NCBI GenBank assembly: GCA_047967505.1
Contig: CM106538.1
Length of the DNA: 64,000 bases
Reading direction: 5' to 3' (one strand)
Source: Dipteris shenzhenensis
Taxonomy: Eukaryota; Polypodiophyta; Polypodiopsida; Gleicheniales
Part shown: positions 11,791 to 20,227 of the stretch, one piece after another
Position numbering within the stretch: position 1 is the first letter of the stretch
Layout of the letters: every line of letters begins with the position of its first letter
Position numbers and translations under genes: made by a program
The notes under the pieces: generated by a model
The model's input: the letters and a program-made list of their open reading frames with translations, nothing else
Database searches by the model: none
What the model was told of the DNA's origin: nothing

Positions 11791-14137
11791 ATAAGCATGA
11801 GCTTATGCTTATGCTTATGCATAAGCATAAGCATAAGCTCATGCTTATGCTCATTCATGAGCATGAGCTTATGCGTAAGTTTCCGCAAGAGCTTATGCGG
11901 AAATAGAGAATGAGAGAAGCATATGCTTCTCTCATTCTCTTTTTCTGCATAAGCTCCTTCTCTCATTCCACATAAGCTCCTTCTCTATTTCCGCATGAGC
12001 ATAAGCATGAGCTTATGCTTATGCTTATGCATAAGCATAAGCATAAGCTCATGCTTATGCTCATTCATGAGCATGAGCTTCTGCGTAAGTTTCCGCAAGA
12101 GCTTATGCGGAAATAGAGAATGAATTCCGCATATGCTTCTCTCATTCTCTTTTTCCGCATAAGCTCCTTCTCTCATTCCGCATAAGCTCCTTCTCTATTT
12201 CCGCATGAGCATAAGCATGAGCTTATGCTTATGCTTATGCATAAGCATAAGCATAAGCATAAGCATAAGCTCATGCTTATGCTCATGCATGAGCATGAGC
12301 TTATGCTTATGCTTATGCTTATGCATAAGCATGAGCATGAGCTTATGCTTATGCTTATGCTTATGCTTATGCATAAGCATAATCATAAGCTCATGCTTAT
12401 GCTCATGCGAAAATAGAGAAGGAGCTTATGTAGAATGAGAGAAGGAGCTTATCATGAGCTTATGCGCAAGTTTCCGCAAGAGCTTATGCGCAAGTTTCCG
12501 CAAGTTTCCGCAAGTTTCCGCAAGCATAAGCATAAGCTCATCTTATGCTCATGCAAGTTTCCGCAAGTTTCCGCATGAGCTCCTTCTCTTTTTCCGCATA
12601 AGCTCCTTCTCTTTTTCTGCATAAGCTCCTTCTCTATTTTCGCATGAGCATAAGCATAAGCATAAGCTCATGCTTATGCTCATGCATGAGCATGAGCTTA
12701 TGCGCAAGTTTCCGCAAGAGCTTATGCGCAAGCTTCCGCAAGTTTCCGCAAGCATAAGCATAAGCATATGCATAAGCTCATGCTTATGCTCATGCAAGTT
12801 TCCGCAAGTTTCCGCATGAGCTCCTTCTCTTTTTCCGCATGAGCTCCTTCTCTTTTTCCGCATAAGCTTCTTCTCTATTTTCGCATGAGCATAAGCATAA
12901 GCATAAGCTCATGCTTATGCTCATCCATGAGCATGAGCTTATGCGCAAGTTTCCACAAGAGCTTATGCGCAAGTTTCCGCAAGTTTCCGCAAGTTTCCGC
13001 AAGCATAAGCATAAGCATAAGCATAAGCTCATGCTTATGCTCATGCAAGTTTCCGCAAGTTTCCGCATGAGCTCCTTCTCTTTTTCCGCATAAGCTCCTT
13101 CTCTCATTCCGCATAAGCTCCTTCTCTATTTCCGCATGAGCATAAGCATGAGCTTATGCTTATGCTTATGCATAAGCATAAGCATAAGCATAAGCATAAG
13201 CATAAGCTCATGCTTATGCTCATGCATGAGCATGAGCTTATGCGCAAGTTTCCGCAAGACTTATGCGCAAGTTTCCGCAAGTTTCCGCAAGCATAAGCAT
13301 AAGCGTAAGCATAAGCTCATGCTTATGCTCATGCATGAGCATGAGCTTATGCGCAAGTTTCCGCAAGAGCTTATCCGCAAGTTTCCGCAAGTGCTCCTTC
13401 TCTTTTTCCGCATAAGCTCCTTCTCTTTTTCCGCATGAGCATAAGCATGAGCTTATGCTCATTCATGAGCATGAGCTTATGCGTAAGTTTCCGCAAGAGC
13501 TTATGCGGAAATAGAGAATGAGAGAAGCATATGCTTCTCTCATTCTCTTTTTCCGCATAAGCTCCTTCTCTCATTCCGCATAAGCTCCTTCTCTATTTCC
13601 GCATGAGCATAAGCATGCTCACCTTCTCTATCTCCGCATATGCGGAAACATGAGCATAAGCTCATGCTCACCCATGAGCATCCGCATAAGCTCATGCGGA
13701 AAAAGAGAAGGAGCTTATGCGGAAATAGAGAATGAGTTTCCGCATAAGCTCTTTCTCTTTTTCCGCATAAGCTCTTTCTCTTTCTCTTTTGCGTGAGCAT
13801 ATGCGGAAATAGAGAATGAGAGAAGCTTATGCTTCTCTCCTCCTCTATTTTCGCATATGCGGAAACATGAGCATAAGCTCATGCTCACCCATGAGCATAA
13901 GCATAAGCTCATGCGGAAAAAGAGAAGGAGCTTATGCGGAAATAGAGAATGAGAGATGCTTCTCTCCTTCTCTTTTTCTGCATAAGCTCCTTCTCTTTTT
14001 CCGCATGAGCATAAGCATGCGGAAACTCATCCTTCTCATGCTTATGCTCATGCATGTGCATGAGCTTATGCTTAAGTTTCCGCATAAGCTCATGCTTATG
14101 CGTGAGCTTATGCGGAAATAGAGAATGAGAGAAGCAT
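11780..14137. repeat. 2.3-kb composite satellite inside the CACTA element
   Basis: Built from hexamer runs GCATAA / GCTTAT arranged head to head, with blocks AGTTTCCGCA and CCGCATAAGCTCCTTCTCT repeated many times. A higher-order unit of about 210 bp is seen at 11775-11985 and 11985-12195. Both strands give open frames of (His-Lys)n or (Leu-Met)n, which are artefacts. The block lies where the transposase core should be, between the divergent tnpD and tnpA genes. The many inverted runs could fold into long hairpins. Confidence 0.93.
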
Positions 14138-14139
14138 AA

Positions 14140-14396
14140 GCTCATTCTCTATTTCTGCATAAGCTCATTCTCTATTTCCCACTCTATTTCCCCCTTCTCT
14201 CATTTCCCCCTTCTCTCATTCTCTATTTTCCCTCATCTCTATTTCCCCCTTCTCTCATTTCCCCCTTTCTCTCATTCTCTATTTCCTCATTCTCATTCTT
14301 TTCTTTCCTTTACATCTTCTTTCCCTCTTATCTTTCCCTCTTCTTTCCCTCTTTCCTTTCCCTCTTCTTTCCTTTCCCTCTTCTTTCTTCTTCCCT
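14140..14396. repeat. Pyrimidine-rich tract upstream of the tnpA-like gene
   Basis: Plus-strand CT-rich sequence built from TTCTCTATTTCCCCC and TTTCCCTCTTC phrases leads directly into the tnpA-like gene. Position suggests promoter or 5' leader sequence. No clear TATA box was identified. Confidence 0.6.
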
Positions 14397-14468
14397 ATGC
14401 CTATGCCTATGAGAATGCTCATGTTTGTTTATTTGTTTTCTGTTTTCGTGTTTGTGTCTATGTTAGAC

Positions 14469-16044
14469 ATGGGATCACGTCGCTCATCGGACGAGTATGG
14501 ACAGCCTCGCAGGAGGAGAGCTCACGATCTATATGCTCCAGAGGACTTTGATTCCTCTCAGGCAACTACCCCAAGGACTACCCCTGGTCCGACTCCTCTC
14601 GGTCCTAGCACTGTGACTACCCCTGGTCCGACCCCTCTTCCACGTAGCACTGCGACTACCCCTCAGGGGACTCCTTTGCTAGCCGCGCATGGCTTTGTTG
14701 GGACTCCCGATGAGTTTGTAGTGCAGATGAGCGATGAGGAGGCAGCGAGATTCTTCTCTCTGCTCTCTCAGAGGACCTCCGCAATTCCTTCCCCTACACC
14801 GACGGGTGGATGTACAGCCCAGCCATCCCCTCGCGCCCCTTCGACCGCGGGATCATCACCTGCGCATGCCTCCCGCAAGGGAAGGAAGAGTAGGATGGGC
14901 GGCTCATGTTGTGCTGACTCAAGAGATGTAGACGAGTCAGCACACTCACGCTCCTTTAGGTCTCCACTTGGTCCGGAGACACAGTATCAGTCAGGTCCCT
15001 TTCCCTCTCCTACTCCCACATCTACTCCTCGATCCGGAAGCGGTCGCGTAGCTTCCACTCCTTCAGACTCTGCTACCGTCAGTCCCCCTTACTCATCAGG
15101 GGATCTCTCCTATCAAATCACATCTGCTGGAGAGATAATAGAAGACAAAAAGGGCAAAGCAGTGATGGCCGCCATGAGGCGGTTGATGAGTCATCACTTC
15201 AAGAGCGGCATAAATATCGATTGGCGGTATCAAGATGGCCAAAAGAAGCAGGCGGTGATCGATGAGTTAAAACAAAGATATCCTAATCCGCCAAATGTGG
15301 AGTTTAATAACAGTTATATGCTCGAGCGCATGGGTTTGGTCCTAAAGCATCGCAGATCAACCATGCGTACTTCCATTACAAAGGGGTTGGCTAAACCCAG
15401 CTGGGCAGACAAAGCTGATTGGAAGTACTTCAAGAAGCAACATAGGGACCATCCTGAAATGTTCGAGGGTCAGAGGAGGGCTACGAAGAGACGGCTGGAT
15501 GTCATAGGTACTTCGCACTTTGGTGCAGGCGGACGGTATGCGTTCGAGGCAACCGTGGTAAGTTTACTTCTTTCCATTTAATGTATTGTTCTATTTGTTT
15601 TACTTACATATTACATGCACTTTAGCTAACTCTAACTCTCGTAAATTGGATCCACAGCAAGCTGCGATGGGTCGTCTTCCTATGGATGCAGAGACGCGGC
15701 GCGCATTTCGGATAGGAACCAAGCCGTGGTTCATTGAGCAAGAGGCAATGGGAGCGATAGTCGATTGGGCTGAGGTGGCTGCTCGCACGGTATAAGTTTA
15801 CTCCTACTTGTAATCTCACTTTTTAATTTAAGTTCCAATCTAATTTTCGATTTATATGGTTCACTCTCAGGGTCAAAGCTCAAGCGTCCCATCATCAGAG
15901 ACGAGTGATCAACAGGGGCAAGGATCGGACGCAGGTGCCGATGACGAGGGAGAAGATGCAGGTGTCGGGGACAAGGGAGAAGATGCAGGTGCCGAGGACC
16001 AGGGAACAGCCCAACAAGACGATTCGGATTCGGATTCAGATTAG
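14469..16044 (+). CDS. tnpA-like accessory protein of the CACTA element (Transposase_24-like), three exons
   Basis: Exons 14469-15557, 15658-15789 and 15871-16044 join in phase 0. The first intron has a GTAAGT donor, the second GTATAA, and both have CAG acceptors. The start MGSRRSSDEYG is preferred; an upstream in-frame ATG at 14397 would add a hydrophobic leader that is probably untranslated. The predicted protein has about 464 residues. The first 215 are Ser/Pro/Thr-rich and low in complexity. A basic helical region follows, from SAGEIIEDKKGKAV through WRYQDGQKKQAVIDELKQRY to KYFKKQHRDHPEMFEGQ, resembling plant Ptta/En/Spm transposase (Transposase_24). Exon 3 encodes an acidic tail ending in Asp-Ser repeats. 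In the family this protein binds the subterminal repeats and assists excision. No stop or frameshift is seen. Confidence 0.85.
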
Positions 16045-16250
16045 GATTAGTAGTGGTTGTAGGATTTTGTATATCCGCTCGTTAGAGCCATTTTGTATCG
16101 CCCTTTCACAGGGTAATTTTGTTTCAAACACAGTTGTATATGTATATGCATTTCTTCCTCATCATTCACAAGAACAATTTTGTATCACCCTGCAAGCAAG
16201 GGAAATTTTGTTATAAAAAACTTTCTTTTGTAATTACAAAAAAAAAAAAA

Positions 16251-16305
16251 GGGTTAGTGGGGCTAAACAGGGCCAAAAGGAAGCCCTGTTTAGCCCCACT
16301 AACCC
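16251..16305. terminator. Perfect 22-bp inverted repeat flanked by A and T runs
   Basis: Arms 16251-16272 and 16284-16305 are exact reverse complements around an 11-base loop. The A run before 16251 and T8 after 16305 extend the stem to about 30 bp. It lies 200 bp past the tnpA-like stop and just before the right subterminal repeats. It may be a 3'-end signal or the footprint of a tiny inverted-repeat element; function is inferred from position only. Confidence 0.7.
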
Positions 16306-16327
16306 TTTTTTTTAACTTCTGTTAATC

Positions 16328-16471
16328 GTCGCTATATAGCGACGTTTACCAGTGTCGCTATATAGCGACGATTAACAGAGTCGCTATATAGCGACGTTTT
16401 TATCGTCGCTATATAGCAACGTTTAAATCGTCGCTATATAGCGACGATTATCAGCGTCGCTATATAGCGAC
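16328..16471. repeat. Right subterminal palindromic repeats of the CACTA element
   Basis: Six copies of GTCGCTATATAGCGAC (one carries AGCAAC at its end) mirror the six at the left end. A further half-unit, TATAGCGAC, follows near 16476 and again near 16513. Confidence 0.9.
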
Positions 16472-16602
16472 GGTTTATAGCGACGCTCCTTTTCCGACGA
16501 TTTTAACGACTTTTATAGCGACCTTTGCGCCCGTGAAAAAAAAAAATTTTAATGTAAAAAGCGTCGGTATTTCCGTCGGAAAATGGCCTATGCCTTGTAG
16601 TG

Positions 16603-17390
16603 CTAGACATGTTCAAGAGAGTAAGAATCCATTGGAATTAATCCACTCTGATGTGTGGACTACTAAAGCTGCATCTATTGGAGGCTGTCATTATTTTGTC
16701 ACTTTTATTGATGACTACAGCAGAAAAGTTTGGGTGTATTTTATGAAAAAGAAAAGTGAAGTGTTTGGGCATTTCAAAGCTTTTAAAGCTATGGTTGAAA
16801 AAGAAATAGGCCTGCAAATAAAATGCCTAAGGTCAGATGTAGGCAGAGAGTACCTCTCAAATGAGTTTGCAAGGTTCCTACAGGAGCATGGCATAAAGCA
16901 GCAATATTCATGCAGTCATATCCCACAGCAAAATGGACTTGCCAGAAAGGAAAAACAAGCATATTGGAGAGGTATCTCGGGCCATGCTAAATGAAAAAGA
17001 CCTACCAGATAATTATTGGGCTGAAGCAATTGCTACAGCAGTTTACATAATGAACAGGACTTTCACTGCAGCAATACATGGCATGATACCAGAGGAGATG
17101 TATACTAGTAGGAAACCAGATATTTCTCATTTGAAAATTTTTGGTTGCATTGCCTATGTTCATGTGCCAGATGAGTTGAGGTACAAGTTGGATCCAAAAG
17201 CTGAGAAGTGCATCTTTATTGGTTATTCTCTGCAGCAAAAAGGTTATAGATGCTATAACCCTTCTACTCATAGGTTTACAGTGAGTTGAGATGTTGTTTT
17301 TTATGAGATGACCAGCTGGTATAAACCAGTAAATGTGATTGATGATGTAGATGCACAAAATGGTAATGTTGCACAGAATTCACAGCAACA
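16603..17390 (+). pseudogene. Copia B integrase (rve) fragment, frameshifted
   Basis: This continues the pre-integrase region after the CACTA insertion: ARHVQESKNPLELIHSDVW, then HYFVTFIDDYSRKVWVYFM and a second conserved acidic site in RSDVGREYLS. A frameshift near 16950 breaks QQNGLA-RKEK from ERKNKHIGEVSRAML. The C-terminal part KIFGCIAYVHVPDE...KCIFIGYSLQQKGYRCYNP follows. The stop at 17287 (TGA) is another lesion. The TRIM begins at 17391. Product role: inserting the cDNA into host DNA. Confidence 0.9.
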
Positions 17391-17707
17391 TGTTGGAGGT
17401 GCAAATCTCTCATGGACAAAGGGGATAAGAAGAAGGAGAAAGGGTTGAATTATCCCACATACAAAGGTGTGTGGAAGATGAAGGGACATAAATAGTCCAA
17501 GTTGCCCCTCCTATCTTCAATTCCCCCAAGCTTGCCTTTTGTGGAGGTTGGAGGGCTGGCTAGGCAAGGGTGCCTTATGGCAGGGGTGGGGACCTGCCAT
17601 ACACACATGCCAGAGCCTCCGTAGTGGCCATGAAGGTTGTGCACTTCCGTGAGGTGCTAGCGGTCTTGGCGGGGGGCATGCTAGGCACATGCTCTTGGAT
17701 TCTAACA
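17391..17707. repeat. 5' LTR of the TRIM
   Basis: 317 bp. I count only two differences from the 3' LTR, near 17668-17680 (GGCGGG versus GGCCGG, and CATGC versus CACGC), which points to a recent insertion. Confidence 0.93.
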
Positions 17708-17767
17708 TGGTATCAGAGCCCGGGTCTGATCCCCGGCCACCTCTCTCCATGATCGATTGGAGGGGGG

Positions 17768-18084
17768 TGTTGGAGGTGCAAATCTCTCATGGACAAAGGG
17801 GATAAGAAGAAGGAGAAAGGGTTGAATTATCCCACATACAAAGGTGTGTGGAAGATGAAGGGACATAAATAGTCCAAGTTGCCCCTCCTATCTTCAATTC
17901 CCCCAAGCTTGCCTTTTGTGGAGGTTGGAGGGCTGGCTAGGCAAGGGTGCCTTATGGCAGGGGTGGGGACCTGCCATACACACATGCCAGAGCCTCCGTA
18001 GTGGCCATGAAGGTTGTGCACTTCCGTGAGGTGCTAGCGGTCTTGGCCGGGGGCACGCTAGGCACATGCTCTTGGATTCTAACA
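17768..18084. repeat. 3' LTR of the TRIM
   Basis: 317 bp, the same length as the 5' copy. It is followed by the duplicated target CAACA. Confidence 0.93.
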
Positions 18085-19849
18085 CAACAATCACAAAATA
18101 TTAGTGGATCTGTAGTGTCCTCTAGCAGTAGTTCACATACTTCACCATGGACAGGTAGATTGAGATTAGGAGAATCTCCTCAAAGCAATTTAGATAGTGG
18201 TATGCAGGTATCACGAAAAGGAAAAGAGAAGGTTGATCAGCCCATGTTTGATGTGAATGCAGGTCACTCTTATCAGGATGGTGAATCCAGTGGCTCAGAA
18301 GAGAGCATTGATGATGAGTTGGGTATTCCTTCTGTTGTTACACCTAGAGTAAGGAAGACCAGGGATGTTTTGAGAGCACCTGGAAGTGAGCCTATTTTGC
18401 GCAAGTCTACTAGAGCTAGGTATTCTGTGGATAGGATGAAATATGATGGATTTACAGCCATTCACTATGCCTATATGGTCAAAGTGATACAGGAACCAGA
18501 ACCCACCTCTTTTGAGTAAGCCATGGGAAAAGAAAAAAGGGAGAAAGCCATGGATGAAGAAATGGATTCCTTGGAAGCAAATGCTACATGGGAATTGGTG
18601 CCTTTGCCTAAAGACAAGAATGCAATTGGCTGTAAGTGGGTTTATAAGGTGAAGCACAAAGCAGATGGTTCTGTGAATAGATACAAGGCAAGATTAGTTG
18701 TCAAAGGGTATGCACAGACATATGGTATTGATTATGAAGAAACATTCAGTCCAGTTGCAAGGATGGCAACTGTAAGAGTAGTCATTGCCGTGGCTGCATC
18801 AAAGAAATGTCTTTACATCAAATGGATGTAAAGAATGCCTTCTTGCATGGTGATTTGCAAGAAGAGGTCTTTATGGAGCAGCCACCAGGTTATGTTCATG
18901 CTATTCATCCTGAGTTTGTTTGTAGGAGGTTGAAGAAAGCCTTGTATGGCTTGAAACAAGCACCTAGAGCATGGTCTGACAAAATAGCTCGGTATTTTGT
19001 CATTATTGGCTTTCAAATTTCCAAGGCAGATTTCTCACTTTATGTGAGAAAAATAGAGAAAGGTATTATGCTGCTTGTCATTTATGTTGATGATTTGATC
19101 ATCACAGGTGATAGTGATGAAGATATCCTTCATGTGAAAATGCTATTGAAGCAAAAGTTTGAGATGAAGGATTTGGGAGAGCTGCGTTATTTCTTGGGCA
19201 TTGAGGTGATTAGATCACCAAGTGGGATACGGCTCTTACAGAGGCAGTATGGATTGGACATGCTATCCAAATATGGAATGAAAGGCTATAAGCCTACTTC
19301 AGTTCCTTTGGAGCAGAATGTGAAGATGTAGGTGAAGCTAAGTCCACATTGTAGTATGGCCTATTTTATGAGACTGGGGTTCAGATACAGTTGCATGGAT
19401 ACACTGATGCTGATTGGGCTGGTAGTATTTCTAATAGATGATCTATCAGTGGATATGTGCTCTCTTTTGGGAGTGCTGCAGTCACTTGGAGGAGCAAGAA
19501 ATAGTCTACACTTGCCTTGTCGAGCATAGAGGCTGAGTACAGGGGTTTAGCAATGGCTGCATGTGAGGTAGCTTGGTTGCATAAGCTACTTTATGATATG
19601 CATCAGTCTACAGATGGGCCAGTTGTCATTTACTGTGACAACATGAGCAGTATACACTTGGCAAATAACCTAGTCTATCATGCTAAAACAAAGCACATTG
19701 AGGTGAGTTATCACTATGTGCGAGAGAAGGTTTTACTAGGTCTTATTGATCTAGTTTATGTCAGCACAGAGGATCAGGTAGCTGACATATTTATGAAGGA
19801 ATTGGGCACAGAGAAGCTGCACAAGTTTAGAGACCTACTTGGTGTGTAG
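18085..19849 (+). pseudogene. Copia B linker, reverse transcriptase and RNase H, frameshifted and deleted
   Basis: After the TRIM the frame carries the Ser-rich linker, then the RT start: [20 protein letters not shown] and [29 protein letters not shown] frameshift near 18810 separates this from [20 protein letters not shown]. The catalytic YVDD box lies near 19085-19096 (VIYVDDLIITGDSD). A stop near 19330 coincides with a deletion of roughly 190 bp relative to copia A. The RNase H end follows ([26 protein letters not shown]) and stops at 19849. A TAG near 18518 is a further lesion. Confidence 0.9.
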
Positions 19850-19861
19850 GAATTGGGATTG

Positions 19862-19875
19862 AGCTCGAGGGGGAG
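19862..19875 (+). other. Polypurine tract of copia B
   Basis: The purine run ending GAGGGGGAG directly precedes the 3' LTR. This is the plus-strand primer position of LTR retrotransposons. Confidence 0.8.
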
Positions 19876-20227
19876 TGTTGAGATATTGAGCTCCACTCGT
19901 GATATGCCAGGGTGACCGTTGTGCATTTATGTCATCGACTTGTTAGCTGCAGATGCGGTTGGTACACTGCCCATGAATAATAGTTGGATGACAGCTATCC
20001 TTATGTACTCTAGTTCGTGGCTCAGTTAGTATGCCACCTTAGTTAGCTGAGTTTGGTTTGAGACCCACATCTAGGGTTCTTCTATTTCTTCGTACTAGAG
20101 TTCTTTTGGCTTACACAACTAAGAAGAGGAAAGTTGTTTTCAGCCTCCACCTTTGTGTGTATGCCCCCATTGTGTATGTGAGAAAGTCGCAAGTGAGACT
20201 CCTTCCCTCTCTCCCACTATCTTCACA
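19876..20227 (+). repeat. 3' LTR of copia B
   Basis: 352 bp, TGTTGAGATATTGAG to CTTCACA, nearly identical to the 5' LTR at 7905-8256. It is followed by the ATTAT duplication. Confidence 0.93.

Larger units (their letters stand above)
10262..16602. mobile_element. CACTA (En/Spm) DNA transposon, 6341 bp, transposase core lost
   Basis: The element starts CACTACTACAC and ends CCTTGTAGTG, giving CACTAC/GTAGTG inverted termini. It is flanked by a 3-bp duplication CTA, as usual for CACTA transposons. Each end carries six copies of a 16-bp palindrome (10358-10500 and 16328-16471). Inside are the C-terminal exons of a tnpD-type transposase on the minus strand, a 2.3-kb tandem-repeat block, and an intact-looking tnpA-type gene on the plus strand. 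The catalytic core of the transposase is absent, so the element could move only with a helper. Confidence 0.95.
17391..18084. mobile_element. TRIM (terminal-repeat retrotransposon in miniature), 694 bp
   Basis: Two 317-bp LTRs (17391-17707 and 17768-18084), each starting TGTTGGAGG and ending TTCTAACA, surround an internal segment of only 60 bp. That segment has a canonical primer site TGGTATCAGAGC (17708-17719) at one end and a polypurine tract of TTGGAGGGGGG type at the other. The element is flanked by CAACA (17386-17390 and 18085-18089), and the related copia A sequence near 20870 lacks it. It has no coding capacity, so it must be mobilised by enzymes of another element. No 5S-rRNA-like segment of the Cassandra type is evident. 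Confidence 0.95.
7905..20227 (+). mobile_element. Copia-type LTR retrotransposon B, inserted in copia A
   Basis: Bounded by two 352-bp LTRs and flanked by the 5-bp target duplication ATTAT (7900-7904 and 20228-20232). When the insert is ignored, the integrase frame of copia A reads across the junction. B belongs to the same family as A. It contains two later insertions: a CACTA transposon (10262-16602) and a TRIM (17391-18084). Without them it would be about 5.3 kb, normal for copia. Stops, a broken zinc knuckle and a deletion near 19330 make it non-functional. Confidence 0.93.

Noticed and set aside
11700-14145. Many overlapping open frames on both strands reading (His-Lys)n, (Leu-Met)n or (Ser-Ile)n
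   Set aside because: They are produced by hexamer tandem repeats without stop codons; no start context, domain or splice signals support them.
17391-18084. Cassandra-type TRIM with 5S rRNA promoter
   Set aside because: I looked for a 5S-like internal promoter in the LTR and found none by eye.
17450-18094. Duplicate minus-strand 60-70 codon frames
   Set aside because: They are identical because they lie in the two TRIM LTRs; no protein family matches, and TRIMs are non-coding.
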